A DNA stretch of 45,616 nt from Acidovorax sp. Root219 (GTDB lineage Bacteria; Pseudomonadota; Gammaproteobacteria; Burkholderiales; Burkholderiaceae_C), in the NCBI RefSeq assembly GCF_001428665.1, contig NZ_LMIJ01000008.1, positions 41,567 to 87,182 of the forward strand, in the 5' to 3' direction. Within the stretch, counting starts at the first letter, position 1. Each line of letters starts with the position of its first letter. Positions 1 to 9,028 of the stretch are shown in pieces. Below the pieces are notes generated by a model. The model saw only the letters and a list, made by a program, of their open reading frames with translations. It was not told where the DNA came from and did no database searches. The position numbers and the translations under genes were made by a program.

Positions 1-15
1 CATATCACTCAAAAA

Positions 16-798
16 TCATTTCCACGCAGGCGCTCGCTTCTCAACAAAAGCCCGAGCCCCTTCCTGTGCAGCCCCATCCATCATGTTCACCGCCATGGCC
101 TGCCCAGCCAACTGGTATGCCGCCTCCACCCCCAACTCCCGCTGCTGGTAAACCAGGGCCTTGCCTATGGCCACAGCAACCCGAGGCTTCTGCAAAATCG
201 ACTGCACGAGCTTCTCCACCTCCGCATCGAGTTCGCCCACAGGCACTACACGATTCACGAGCCCCTGCTCCAGAGCCGTAGAAGCATCGATGAAATCCCC
301 AGTCAGCAGCATCTCCATCGCACGCTTGGAAGAAACATTGCGCACCAGCGGCACACTTGGCGTGGCGCAGAACAGACCGTAGTTGATCCCACTGGTCGCA
401 AACGTCGCGCTGTCAGCCGCCACCGCCAAATCGCACTGCGCGACCAGTTGGCACCCCGCCGCAGTGGCCATGCCCTGCACCCGCGCGATCACCGGCACAG
501 GCAGCTTGTGGATGGCCAGCATCATGCGGCTGCACTGCGCAAACAGCTGCTGGTACCAGGCCAGGTCCGGGTGGGCCGCCATGTCCTTGAGGTTGTGGCC
601 GGCGCAGAAGGCCTTGCCCTCGGCCGCCAGCACCACGACGCGCGCAGTGTCGTCGCGCGCCACGGCATCGAGCGCCTGCTGCAGGTCAGTCAGCATTTCC
701 GAGCCCAGGGCATTGAAGCGCGCAGGGTCGTTCAGGGTCAGGGTCACCACGCCGCGAGCGTCCCGTTCCACGCGCAGAGGCTGTTGAGGTTCCGTCAT
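16..798 (-). CDS. Crotonase-fold protein, ECHDC3-like enoyl-CoA hydratase/isomerase family
   Basis: 260 aa, normal length for a crotonase. The oxyanion-hole segment FCAGHNLKDM is at about residues 64-73, and GMATAAGCQLVAQCDLA lies near 109-125. The two glutamates that catalyse hydration in classical enoyl-CoA hydratase are not where expected: the first is Gln117, and the second falls in SGINYGLF near Gly137. This pattern resembles the ECHDC3 subfamily. I therefore call the fold confidently but not hydratase activity; another acyl-CoA reaction or a non-catalytic role is possible. The ATG at 798 is preceded by only 23-46 bases after the deacetylase-like gene upstream on the same strand, so the two are probably co-transcribed. 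The gene ends 15 bases from the window edge. Confidence 0.85.
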   Translation of the reverse strand: MTEPQQPLRVERDARGVVTLTLNDPARFNALGSEMLTDLQQALDAVARDDTARVVVLAAEGKAFCAGHNLKDMAAHPDLAWYQQLFAQCSRMMLAIHKLPVPVIARVQGMATAAGCQLVAQCDLAVAADSATFATSGINYGLFCATPSVPLVRNVSSKRAMEMLLTGDFIDASTALEQGLVNRVVPVGELDAEVEKLVQSILQKPRVAVAIGKALVYQQRELGVEAAYQLAGQAMAVNMMDGAAQEGARAFVEKRAPAWK

Positions 799-821
799 GG
801 TTGTTCATTTCAGTCCAAAAA

Positions 822-1775
822 TCACAGGTCCGCCAGCACGCGCAGATGGGCTTCCACACTGCGTGCCAGGGGCCCCATCACATACCCACCCTCCAGGCAG
901 GACACGATGCGCCCCTTGGAATAGCGCTGCGCGATGTCCTTCACCCGCTGGGTGATCCAGGCGTAATCCGATTCGGTCAGGCCCAGTTGCCCCATGTCGT
1001 CCTCGCGGTGGCCGTCGAAGCCCGCGCTCACGAAGATCATCTCGGGCTTGAAGGCCTCCAGCCGGGGGATCCACATCATCTCGATGATCTCGCGGATGTC
1101 CATGCCGCGCGTGTAGGCTGGCACCGGCACGTTGACCATGTTGGGCGCGGGATCGTGGTCGCCGCTATAGGGGTAGAAGGGGTGTTGAAAAATGCTGACC
1201 ATCAGCGCGCGCGAGTCATTGGCCAGGATGTCCTCGGTGCCGTTGCCGTGGTGCACGTCGAAATCGACCACCGCCACGCGCTGCAGATTGTGGCGCTGCA
1301 GTGCGTACTTGGCGGCCACCGCCACGTTGTTGAAGAAGCAGAAGCCCATGGCCTTGCTGCGCGTGGCATGGTGGCCTGGCGGGCGCACGGCGCAGAAGGC
1401 GTTCTCCATCTCGCCGGCCATCACCGCATCGGTGGCGGCCAGGGCCGCCCCGGCGGCGCGCAGCGAGGCCTTCCAGGTGTGGGCGTTGATGGAGGTGTCG
1501 GGGTCGAGCTGCGAGTAGCTCGGGCCACCGGCCAGGATCTCCTCGTTGAGCCGGTCGGACAGGCCGCGCATGGCGGCCACGTGCAGGCGGTCGTGGGCCA
1601 GCTCGATGTCGGCCAGGGACGCCTCGGGCGCCTCGCGCCGGTCCAGCGCATCGCCCACGCCGGTGATCAGCAGCCGGTCTTCGATGGCATCGAGCCGCTC
1701 GGGGCATTCGGGGTGCCCGGGGCCCATTTCGTGCTTCCAGCAGTCGCGGTGGGTGAAATAGCCCGTCTTGCTCAC
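822..1775 (-). CDS. Histone deacetylase-fold amidohydrolase (acetylpolyamine/acetoin-utilisation-like)
   Basis: About 317 aa, full length for bacterial class II HDAC-like enzymes, which hydrolyse acetyl-amide bonds (acetylpolyamines or acetyl-lysine) using a zinc ion. Family motifs are intact: the paired active-site histidines in RPPGHHA (about 131-137), zinc ligands in VDFDVHHGNG (Asp173, His175), the third ligand in SAGFDGHRED (Asp254) and the transition-state tyrosine in LEGGY (Tyr298). I prefer the GTG at 1775, because GGGG lies 7 bases upstream; an in-frame TTG at 1781 is the alternative. It is the first gene of a minus-strand pair with the crotonase-like gene, and only about 40 bases separate it from the divergent MoxR gene. 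The substrate cannot be read from the sequence. Confidence 0.88.
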   Translation of the reverse strand: MSKTGYFTHRDCWKHEMGPGHPECPERLDAIEDRLLITGVGDALDRREAPEASLADIELAHDRLHVAAMRGLSDRLNEEILAGGPSYSQLDPDTSINAHTWKASLRAAGAALAATDAVMAGEMENAFCAVRPPGHHATRSKAMGFCFFNNVAVAAKYALQRHNLQRVAVVDFDVHHGNGTEDILANDSRALMVSIFQHPFYPYSGDHDPAPNMVNVPVPAYTRGMDIREIIEMMWIPRLEAFKPEMIFVSAGFDGHREDDMGQLGLTESDYAWITQRVKDIAQRYSKGRIVSCLEGGYVMGPLARSVEAHLRVLADL

Positions 1776-1817
1776 AGTCAATCCCCGTGTCTCGTACTTT
1801 TAGGATAACGTCGCGCT

Positions 1818-2744
1818 ATGACTATGAATGCCCAGCACAAAATCAAATCGGTTCTGGACCAGCTTAACACGGTGATCGTGGGCAAACAGGCCCAGGTACA
1901 GGACTGCGTGGCCTGCCTGCTGGCCGGCGGCCACCTGCTGATCGAGGATGTTCCGGGGGTGGGCAAGACCACCCTGGCCCATGCCCTGTCGCGCACCTTC
2001 GGGCTGCAGTTCTCGCGCGTGCAGTTCACAGCCGACCTGATGCCCAGCGACCTCACCGGCGTCTCGGTGTACGAGCGCGGCAAGGAAGCCTTCGTGTTCC
2101 ACCCCGGCCCGGTGTTCGCCCAGGTGCTGCTGGCCGATGAAATCAACCGCGCCAGCCCCAAGACGCAGAGCGCCCTGCTTGAAGCCATGGAAGAAAAGCA
2201 GGTGTCGGTGGAAGGCGAGACGCGTGCCCTGCCCCACCCCTTCTTCGTGATCGCCACGCAGAACCCGCACGACCAGCTCGGCACCTTTGCGCTGCCCGAG
2301 TCGCAGCTGGACCGGTTCTTGATGCGCATCTCCATCGGCTACCCCGACCGGGCGGCCGAGCGCGTGCTGCTGGCCGGTGCAGACCGGCGCGACATGGTGG
2401 ACTCCATGCTGCCCCAGCTGTCAGATGAAGAACTGGCCGAGCTGCAGCGCCAGGTGTTGGCGGTGCACACCGCCGATCCGCTGCTCAACTACGTGCAGGA
2501 CCTGATCGCGGCCACGCGCTCGGGCCGCTGGTTCTTGCAGGGGCTATCGCCGCGCGCCGGCATTGCCCTGGTGCGCGCGGCCAAGGCGCAGGCGCTGATC
2601 AGCGGGCGCGACTATGTGGCGCCCGACGACGTGCAGGCCGTGCTGCCCCAGACCATTGCCCACCGCCTGGTGCCCGTGGGCGATGCGGGCCGGGGTGCGG
2701 TGGAGCAGGTGCGCGCCATGGCCGAGTCCGTGCCCTTGCCTTGA
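1818..2744 (+). CDS. MoxR-family AAA+ ATPase
   Basis: 308 aa. Walker A is GVGKTT at residues 47-52, Walker B is LLADEINRA at about 104-112, and the sensor-like ATQNP follows at about 147, all typical of MoxR AAA+ chaperone-like ATPases. Members usually help assemble or activate protein complexes and are found beside DUF58 and transglutaminase-like genes, as here. A second in-frame ATG lies two codons downstream (1824). The stop codon overlaps the TTG start of the DUF58 gene (TTGA at 2741-2744), indicating translational coupling. The true client of this ATPase is unknown; the downstream membrane transglutaminase is a reasonable guess from context. Confidence 0.93.
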   Translation: MTMNAQHKIKSVLDQLNTVIVGKQAQVQDCVACLLAGGHLLIEDVPGVGKTTLAHALSRTFGLQFSRVQFTADLMPSDLTGVSVYERGKEAFVFHPGPVFAQVLLADEINRASPKTQSALLEAMEEKQVSVEGETRALPHPFFVIATQNPHDQLGTFALPESQLDRFLMRISIGYPDRAAERVLLAGADRRDMVDSMLPQLSDEELAELQRQVLAVHTADPLLNYVQDLIAATRSGRWFLQGLSPRAGIALVRAAKAQALISGRDYVAPDDVQAVLPQTIAHRLVPVGDAGRGAVEQVRAMAESVPLP

Positions 2745-3805
2745 GCGCCCGGGATATGGCCACGGCCCCATCGCCCACGGTACCGGCCACGCCGCCGGGG
2801 CGGCTGCGCGCCGCCCTGGCAGCGCTCAACCCGCTCGCACCGGTGCGCAAGCGCTTCGAAAACTGGTGGATGGTGCGACGGCCGCTGAGCGACACGCTCA
2901 TGCTGACCCAGCGCAATGTCTACATCCTGCCCACGGGCGCGGGCTGGATGCTGGCGTTGACGCTGCTGATCCTGCTGGTGGCCTCCATCAACTACCAGCT
3001 CAACCTGGGCTATCTGCTGACCTTTCTGCTGGCAGGCAGTGCGGTGGTCGGCATGCACATCTGCCACGCCACGCTGCGCGGCATTACGCTGCACCTCAAG
3101 GCGCCCGAGCCGCACTTCATGGGGACCAGCGCCACTATCGAGGTCCAGGTGTCCAGCGAACGCAAGACGACGCGCTACGGCATCGGCCTGGCCGTACATG
3201 GCGGCAGCGGCGAAGCGCACCACTGGGCCTGGACCGATGTGCCCGCACAGGGAAGCTCCACCGTGCATGTGGCCTTTGCACCCCCGCGCCGGGGCCTGCA
3301 CCGCGTGCCCACGCTCACGGCGGAAACGCGGTTTCCGCTGGGCACCTTCCGCGTATGGACCTACTGGCGCCCGGCCGCCCAGGTGCTGGTGTACCCGGCG
3401 CCCGAGCTGCCCCCCCCGCCGCTGCCACCCGGCGAGCCGCGGGGCGCAGGAACGGGCAGCGCGCCCTCGCAGGGCATCGGCGAGTTCGATGGCGTGCGCG
3501 CCTACCGGCGTGGCGACCCGCTCAAGCTGGTGGTCTGGAAGAAGGCGGCCAAGACGCTGGGCACCGGCACCGACGACCTGGTGAGCCGCGATTCGCAGCA
3601 GGCCCAGCGCCACGAGCTGTGGCTGGACCCGGCCCTGGCCGCCCTGCCCGACCCGGAAGCCCGCATCTCGCGCCTGGCGGCCTGGGTGCTGCAGGCTGAC
3701 CGCCTGGGCCTGGACTATGGCCTGCGCCTGCCCGGTGTGGAGATCGCGCCCGACACGGGCACCGCCCACCGCCGCCGCTGCCTGGAAGCGCTGGCGCTGT
3801 GCTGA
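2741..3805 (+). CDS. DUF58 domain membrane protein, MoxR partner
   Basis: 354 aa. A hydrophobic hairpin of two transmembrane segments (about residues 65-110, beginning near GAGWMLALTLLILL) precedes a soluble region. That region carries the DUF58 signature near GEFDGVRAYRRGDPLKLVVW (about 247-266), usually linked to a von Willebrand A-like fold. DUF58 proteins recur directly after MoxR ATPases and before TgpA transglutaminases, so this is a standard three-gene module. The start is probably the TTG at 2741, overlapping the moxR stop; the ATG at 2756 would remove five residues. The segment around PELPPPPLPPG is proline-rich and probably a flexible linker. No enzymatic function is established for the family. 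Confidence 0.9.
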   Translation: MSARDMATAPSPTVPATPPGRLRAALAALNPLAPVRKRFENWWMVRRPLSDTLMLTQRNVYILPTGAGWMLALTLLILLVASINYQLNLGYLLTFLLAGSAVVGMHICHATLRGITLHLKAPEPHFMGTSATIEVQVSSERKTTRYGIGLAVHGGSGEAHHWAWTDVPAQGSSTVHVAFAPPRRGLHRVPTLTAETRFPLGTFRVWTYWRPAAQVLVYPAPELPPPPLPPGEPRGAGTGSAPSQGIGEFDGVRAYRRGDPLKLVVWKKAAKTLGTGTDDLVSRDSQQAQRHELWLDPALAALPDPEARISRLAAWVLQADRLGLDYGLRLPGVEIAPDTGTAHRRRCLEALALC

Positions 3806-3875
3806 ACTTCTGCCGGCAACAAGCCATCCAAACGCATTGCCCCTTGCTTCCTTTTTTGCGGAAAACCGACGCTCC

Positions 3876-5912
3876 ATGAGCCTGCGCCAGACCCTCGCCA
3901 CCCTGCCACGCGACGCGCGGGACACGCTGTTCCTGCTGTTCGCCACGGCCTGGGTGATCGCGCCCCAGGTGGCCAACCTGCCCGCCTGGGCCAGTGCCAT
4001 GGCCTTCGGCATGCTGCTGTGGCGCGGCTGGATGGCGTGGAAGGGCCGGCCGCTGCCCGGGCGCTGGCTGCTCACGGTGCTGGTCGTGGTGGCCGTGGCG
4101 GGCACCCTGTTCACGCACCGCACCATCCTCGGGCGCGACGCGGGTGTCACGCTCATGGTGATGATGCTGGCCTTCAAGACCCTGGAGCTGCGCGCACGGC
4201 GCGACGCCATGGTGATCTTTTTCCTGGGCTTCTTCACGATGCTCAGCAATTTTTTCTTCTCGCAATCGCTGCTCACCGCAGCGGCCATGTTGATCGCCCT
4301 GCTGGGCCTGCTCACGGCGCTGGTCAACGCCCACATGCCGGTGGGGCGTCCGCCCCTGCTGCAGACCTTCCGCACGGCCGGCACCATGGCCCTGCTGGGC
4401 GCGCCCATCATGGTGGCGCTGTTCATGCTGTTTCCGCGCATGTCGCCGCTGTGGGGCATGCCCAGCGACAACCTCACCGGGCGCAGCGGCCTGTCAGGCA
4501 CCATGAAAATCGGCGACATGGCCGAGATTGCGCTGGACGATCGCATCGCCATCCGACTGCGTTTCGAAGGTGCTCCCACCGACATCCCCCAGCAGTCCAC
4601 ACTGTATTTCCGCGGGCCGGTCATGGCCGCCTTTGATGGCCGGCAGTGGCAGGCTGAGCCGTTCCGCGAAGACAGCGCCTGGGCGGCGCGGGTGGCGGTG
4701 CCCGCCAACCTGCGGACCAGCGGGCCGGCGGTGCGCTACGAGGTGACACTGGAACCCCAGCGCCAGCCCTGGCTGATGGTGCTGGAAGCCACACCCGAGG
4801 CACCCCAGGTGCCCGGTATGCAGGCCTACATGACGCAGGACCTGCAGTGGATGACCACGCGCCCCATCACCGATGTACTGCGCTACCAGGCGGTAAGCTA
4901 CCCGCAATTCCGCCACGGGCCAGACCAGTCCGTACGCCAGTTGCGCGTGTACACCGAACTCCCGCCCGGCTTCAACCCGCGCACCCTGGCCCTGGCGGCT
5001 GAGATGCGCGCCGACCCCGCACTGGCCGGGGCCAGCACCCAGGTGCTGGTCAATGCCGTGCTGCAGCGCCTGCGCACGGGCGGCTATAGCTATTCACTGG
5101 ACCCTGGCGTCTTCGGCGAGCACACGGCCGACGAGTTCTGGTTCGACCGCAAGGAAGGCTTTTGCGAGCACATTTCCTCGGCCTTCGTGATCCTGATGCG
5201 CGCGATGGACATACCCGCGCGCATCGTCACCGGCTACCAGGGGGGCGAACGCAACCCGGTGGATGGCTACTGGACGGTGCGCAATGCCGACGCCCACGCC
5301 TGGGCCGAGGTGTGGATGGAAAGCCGTGGCTGGGTGCGCGTGGACCCCACGGGCGCAGTGGCACCAGGCCGGGTGGGGCAGTTCCAGCGCCTCAGGGCGC
5401 CCGAGGGCGCATTTGCCAGCGCCATGGGAACCATCAGCCCCGGAATGGTGCAATCCTTGCGCGCCGTGTGGGAGGCCGTGAACAACAGCTGGAGCCAGTG
5501 GGTGCTCAACTACAGCCAGAGCAGCCAGTTCGACCTGCTCAAGGCCCTGGGCTTCGAATCCCCGAGCTGGCAGGACCTGACCACCGTGCTCGGCGCCCTC
5601 ATCGTGATCGCCGCCAGCGGCGGCGGGCTGTGGACCCTGTGGGAACGCAGCCAGCACGACCCCTGGCTGCGCCTGCTGGCCCGCGTACGCCAGCGCCTGG
5701 CCAAGGCGGGCCTGGTGCTGCCCGACACCTTGCCGCCCCGCTCCATGGCCCAGCAGGTGACTGCCCACTTCGGTGACAGCGCCAGCGGTCTGGCCGCCTG
5801 GCTGCTGCGGCTGGAGCAGGTACGCTATGCCCCCGAGCCTGCCCAGCAGTTTGGCGCCCTGCGCCGCGAATACAACACCCTGCCCTGGCCCCCCTCCGCA
5901 CGGGGCCGATGA
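3876..5912 (+). CDS. TgpA-type membrane transglutaminase-like protein (DUF3488 + transglutaminase core)
   Basis: 678 aa from the ATG at 3876; the frame is open further upstream, but that part overlaps the DUF58 gene and does not look like family sequence. The N-terminal ~200 residues contain several transmembrane helices (DUF3488 type). A periplasmic transglutaminase core follows with the catalytic triad visible: Cys430 in EGFCEHIS, His474 in ADAHAWAEV and Asp490 in RVDPTGA. A further membrane helix near residues 570-590 and a C-terminal DUF4129-like tail complete the family plan. TgpA of Pseudomonas is an essential membrane protein with transglutaminase activity; here the substrate is unknown. 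It follows MoxR and DUF58 and precedes a peptidoglycan lytic enzyme, so a cell-envelope role is likely. Confidence 0.92.
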   Translation: MSLRQTLATLPRDARDTLFLLFATAWVIAPQVANLPAWASAMAFGMLLWRGWMAWKGRPLPGRWLLTVLVVVAVAGTLFTHRTILGRDAGVTLMVMMLAFKTLELRARRDAMVIFFLGFFTMLSNFFFSQSLLTAAAMLIALLGLLTALVNAHMPVGRPPLLQTFRTAGTMALLGAPIMVALFMLFPRMSPLWGMPSDNLTGRSGLSGTMKIGDMAEIALDDRIAIRLRFEGAPTDIPQQSTLYFRGPVMAAFDGRQWQAEPFREDSAWAARVAVPANLRTSGPAVRYEVTLEPQRQPWLMVLEATPEAPQVPGMQAYMTQDLQWMTTRPITDVLRYQAVSYPQFRHGPDQSVRQLRVYTELPPGFNPRTLALAAEMRADPALAGASTQVLVNAVLQRLRTGGYSYSLDPGVFGEHTADEFWFDRKEGFCEHISSAFVILMRAMDIPARIVTGYQGGERNPVDGYWTVRNADAHAWAEVWMESRGWVRVDPTGAVAPGRVGQFQRLRAPEGAFASAMGTISPGMVQSLRAVWEAVNNSWSQWVLNYSQSSQFDLLKALGFESPSWQDLTTVLGALIVIAASGGGLWTLWERSQHDPWLRLLARVRQRLAKAGLVLPDTLPPRSMAQQVTAHFGDSASGLAAWLLRLEQVRYAPEPAQQFGALRREYNTLPWPPSARGR

Positions 5913-5922
5913 CCCGAACGAC

Positions 5923-7008
5923 ATGCGCCTCCTGAAATCCGTTGCCATCGCCTGTGTGGCGGTGGCCTGTGCCCTGCCCGCCCTCGCCAGCCCCTCCAAG
6001 CCCACCAAGCAGGCTGCCGCCAAAAAAACCGCGGCGAATTCCACCGTGCAGGGCGGCGTGCCCTACGCCAACCGGCCCGATGCCATGGCCTTTGCCGACG
6101 ACCTGGCCACCCGGCGTGGGCTGGACCGCGAATGGGTACGCCAGGCCATCGGCCAGGCACGCCTGCTGTCCCAGGTGCCGCGCCTCATGCTGCCCCCGCC
6201 CGTGGGCACGCCCAAGAACTGGCGCGTGTACCGCAGCCGCTTCATCGACCCGGTGCGCATCCGCGCGGGCGTGCGTTTCTGGCAGGAGCACCGCGAAGCA
6301 CTGGAACGCGCCGAGGCCGAATACGGCGTGCCGGTGGAGATCATCGTCGGCATCATCGGCGTGGAGACCATCTACGGCCAGCAGATGGGCAACTTCCGCG
6401 TGATGGACGCGCTGGCCACGCTGGCCTTCGACTTTCCCAACGCCCACCCGCGCGCCAAGGAGCGCCGCGAGTTCTTCCAGCGCGAGCTGGAGCAGTTTCT
6501 GAGCCTCACCAACCGCAGCAACATCGACCCCTTCGAGCCGCGCGGCAGCTACGCGGGCGCCATGGGACTGGGGCAGTTCATGCCGTCGAGCTGGGTGCGC
6601 TACGCCGTCGATTTCGACGGCGACGGCCGGATCGACCTGTTCAGGAGCCCTGTCGACGCCATAGGCTCGGTGGCCAACTACTTCAAGGGCCACAACTGGA
6701 CCACGGGCATGCCCACGCACTATGGCGTGCAGTTCGACACGGCGCGGCTGCAGCTCGACACCCTGCTGGCCCCCGACATCCTGCCCACCTTCAGCGCCGC
6801 CAGCATGCAGGCCAAGGGCGTGGTGCTCGATGCCGCAGGGGCCCAGCACACGGGTCCCCTGGCGCTGGTGGAACTGCAGAACGGCGGCGATGTCCCTACC
6901 TATGTGGCGGGCACGGAGAACTTCTACGCCATCACGCGCTACAACTGGTCGAGCTACTACGCCATGGCCGTGATCGAGCTGGGGCGAGAGGTGGCGGCGG
7001 CGCGATAG
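5923..7008 (+). CDS. mltB: Lytic murein transglycosylase B-type (MltB)
   Basis: 361 aa from the ATG at 5923, which gives a clean signal peptide (MRLLKSVAIACVAVACALPA, cleavage near ALAS). The catalytic glutamate is Glu148 in IIGVETIYGQ, and the family signature GAMGLGQFMPSSW follows. The enzyme cleaves the MurNAc-GlcNAc bond of peptidoglycan, forming 1,6-anhydro-MurNAc ends. There is no lipobox cysteine, so this looks like a soluble periplasmic form rather than a lipoprotein. It starts 10 bases after the transglutaminase gene and is probably the last gene of that operon. It ends 12 bases before a convergent gene, with no recognisable terminator between them. Confidence 0.93.
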   Translation: MRLLKSVAIACVAVACALPALASPSKPTKQAAAKKTAANSTVQGGVPYANRPDAMAFADDLATRRGLDREWVRQAIGQARLLSQVPRLMLPPPVGTPKNWRVYRSRFIDPVRIRAGVRFWQEHREALERAEAEYGVPVEIIVGIIGVETIYGQQMGNFRVMDALATLAFDFPNAHPRAKERREFFQRELEQFLSLTNRSNIDPFEPRGSYAGAMGLGQFMPSSWVRYAVDFDGDGRIDLFRSPVDAIGSVANYFKGHNWTTGMPTHYGVQFDTARLQLDTLLAPDILPTFSAASMQAKGVVLDAAGAQHTGPLALVELQNGGDVPTYVAGTENFYAITRYNWSSYYAMAVIELGREVAAAR

Positions 7009-7020
7009 CCCGACTGCCCG

Positions 7021-8085
7021 TCAGGCCGTGGCGTACGCTGGCGCTCGTTCAACGCCCCATGCGTGGAGACCCGGCCGCCACCCCAGCTCTGGCGCGATCA
7101 GCCGCGCCGTGTCCTCCAGGATCTGGCGGTATTCCTCGGGCGCGAAGTCGTAGGGCAGCTCCAGCCGCAGCTCCTGCACCAGGGGCAGGATCGGGTCGTC
7201 GCGCAGCCACTGCAGGATCTGGTCGCTGCTGCCCACCAGGTCGCGCGCGAAGAGCGTGCGTCGCTCGCCCTGGGGGGCCAGGGTGCGCGCCTGCCGCGTG
7301 GCGGCCCAGGCCAGGTAGCGCGCGCGGGTGGAGGCATCGGCCCCGTCGAGCGGAACGATCACCCGCCCCAAGGCCACGCGCGGCACACGGGCCTGCGCCT
7401 GCTGCGCACGCCAGCGGACATGGAACAGGTCGAGTTGCGCACGCTGCGCCTCGAAGAACTGGTCCGTCTGCTCAGCCCGGTTGATGTTGCCGATGAGCAG
7501 GTGGTAGCCCTGCTCGCCCGCCCACTGGGCCGAGCGCAGAGAGCCCCCGCCGTACCACAGGCGCTGCGCCAGACCCGGCGCGTACGGCTGCAGGCGTGGC
7601 CGCTGGCGGCCTGCAGGGGATTCTACAAAGGTCTCCTCGTCCCCTATCAACTCGCCCTGCAGGTTGCGGCGCAGGCGCTCTACCCGCGCGTGCGAAAAAT
7701 CGATGCCGCCCGCATCGCCGTCGAACAGCCGCTCGCCCAGCAGCGCGCCATAGGGCGGCGCCCCGGCGCTCAGGCCCACGTGCAGGCGCCCGCGCGAAAG
7801 CACGTCCACTGTCGCCAGGTCCTCGGCCAGGCGAAACGGGTTTTCGTAGCCCATCTGCACCACGGCCGTACCCAGGGCTATGCGCAGCGTGCGCTGGCTC
7901 GCGGCGGCCAGGAAGGTCGCGGCCGAGGACACCCCGCGCTCCAGATGCCGCTGGCGCACCCAGGCGCTGTCGAAACCCAAAGCCTCGCCGTAGGCGAACA
8001 GCTGCAGCGTGTGCTCCAGCCCGTCGAAGGGGTCGGTGTCGGGGAAATTGCCCGGCGACAGAAAGGCAAGGTGGCGGATGGCCAT
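7021..8085 (-). CDS. LLM-class (luciferase-like) FMN-dependent monooxygenase
   Basis: 354 aa from the ATG at 8085 (MAIRHLAFLSPGNF). The TIM-barrel luciferase-like pattern is clear: ERGVSSAATFLAAASQRT, then LGTAVVQMGYENPFRLAEDL and GRLHVGLSAG, which in this family line the flavin and substrate pocket. These enzymes use reduced FMN supplied by a separate reductase and O2 to oxidise carbon, sulfur or nitrogen substrates. It is the last gene of the organosulfur-type cluster and starts 2 bases after the upstream receptor gene's stop codon. It is one of three LLM proteins in the cluster; the substrate is unassigned. No flavin reductase gene is visible in this window. Confidence 0.88.
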   Translation of the reverse strand: MAIRHLAFLSPGNFPDTDPFDGLEHTLQLFAYGEALGFDSAWVRQRHLERGVSSAATFLAAASQRTLRIALGTAVVQMGYENPFRLAEDLATVDVLSRGRLHVGLSAGAPPYGALLGERLFDGDAGGIDFSHARVERLRRNLQGELIGDEETFVESPAGRQRPRLQPYAPGLAQRLWYGGGSLRSAQWAGEQGYHLLIGNINRAEQTDQFFEAQRAQLDLFHVRWRAQQAQARVPRVALGRVIVPLDGADASTRARYLAWAATRQARTLAPQGERRTLFARDLVGSSDQILQWLRDDPILPLVQELRLELPYDFAPEEYRQILEDTARLIAPELGWRPGLHAWGVERAPAYATA

Positions 8086-8087
8086 GG

Positions 8088-9020
8088 TCAGAACTTCGGC
8101 AGGCCAGGCGGGTTGGTTTCCGAGCGCGGCAGCGCTTCTTCTGCCAGGCTCCAGCGCGCCAGCGTCTGCGTGTACTTGCCGCTCTGGATGATGGCGTTGC
8201 CTGCCAGCGTCAGCGCATCGGCCAGGCCGCTGCCCTTGCGCGTGGTGATGGCCACGTCGGACTTGAGCGGCCAGCCCGCGTTCACCGTGCCGACGAGCTT
8301 GATCTTGCCGTCCTTGGCCGCATGGTAGGCCTGGGGGGCGTTGGGATTGAAGTTGGCATCGGCGCGGCCCGAGACCACGCCCAGCAGGCGCGCGGCGTCG
8401 TCGTCGAAGTAGACCAGCTCCACGGGCTTGAGGCCCGCTGCGATGTTCTTCCTGTTCCATTCGAGCAGGATGCGCTCCTGGTTGGTGCCCGAGCCGGTGA
8501 TGACCTTGAGGCCGGCCACGTCCTTGGGCTCCTTGATCGACGCGATCTTGCTGTCGGCACGCACATAGAAGCCGTGCAGGCCCAGGCGGTAGGTGGAAAA
8601 ATCGAACTTCTCCTTGCGCTGCTCGGTCACGCCCACGTTGGAAATTACCGCGTCGTACTTGCCCGAGGACAGGCCCAGCGGCCAGTCGGCCCAGGCGATG
8701 GGCACCAGCGCCAGCTTCAGGCCCAGGGCATCGGCGATGAGCTGCGCGTAGTCGGGATCGAAACCCACCACAGTCTTCGCATCGGTGGCGTAGGTGGAGA
8801 TGGGCGGCGCGAACGGTGCGATCGCGACGGTGAGCACGCCTTCTTTCACGAACTTGTAGTCCGTGGGGATGGCGGCGATGGCCGCGGCGTTGCGCTCGGT
8901 GCGCGGCCGCGCCTTCTGCTCGGGGCTGAAATCGAAGGTCTGCGCCAAGGCGCCACCGCCGAATGCAGCCAATGCCAGAGCGGCCAGCCAGCGCCGAAGG
9001 GATGGGATGGGGATGGTCAT
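8088..9020 (-). CDS. Amino-acid-type ABC transporter substrate-binding protein (copy 2)
   Basis: 310 aa with a Sec signal peptide (MTIPIPSLRRWLAALALAAF, cleavage near ALAQ). The body is a family 3 solute-binding protein (periplasmic Venus-flytrap): VVGFDPDYAQLIADALG, ADWPLGLSSGKYDAVISNVG, and KEPKDVAGLKVITGSGTNQE. The next gene upstream encodes a clear paralogue with the same landmarks. The ATG lies 8 bases after that paralogue's stop, so the two are in one transcript with the fused permease/ATPase gene. The ligand is probably a polar amino acid or modified amino acid; the neighbours (acetyltransferase, deacylase, monooxygenases) point to an S-substituted cysteine or related compound. Confidence 0.9.
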   Translation of the reverse strand: MTIPIPSLRRWLAALALAAFGGGALAQTFDFSPEQKARPRTERNAAAIAAIPTDYKFVKEGVLTVAIAPFAPPISTYATDAKTVVGFDPDYAQLIADALGLKLALVPIAWADWPLGLSSGKYDAVISNVGVTEQRKEKFDFSTYRLGLHGFYVRADSKIASIKEPKDVAGLKVITGSGTNQERILLEWNRKNIAAGLKPVELVYFDDDAARLLGVVSGRADANFNPNAPQAYHAAKDGKIKLVGTVNAGWPLKSDVAITTRKGSGLADALTLAGNAIIQSGKYTQTLARWSLAEEALPRSETNPPGLPKF

Positions 9021-9028
9021 GGCGCGCC

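Noticed and set aside
2612..4708. A long minus-strand open frame of about 700 codons opposite the DUF58 and transglutaminase genes.
   Set aside because: Antisense to clear protein families, with no domain, start context or promoter.
5773..5922. N-terminal extension of the lytic transglycosylase in the open upstream frame.
   Set aside because: It overlaps the end of the transglutaminase gene and would bury the clear signal peptide that begins at 5923.
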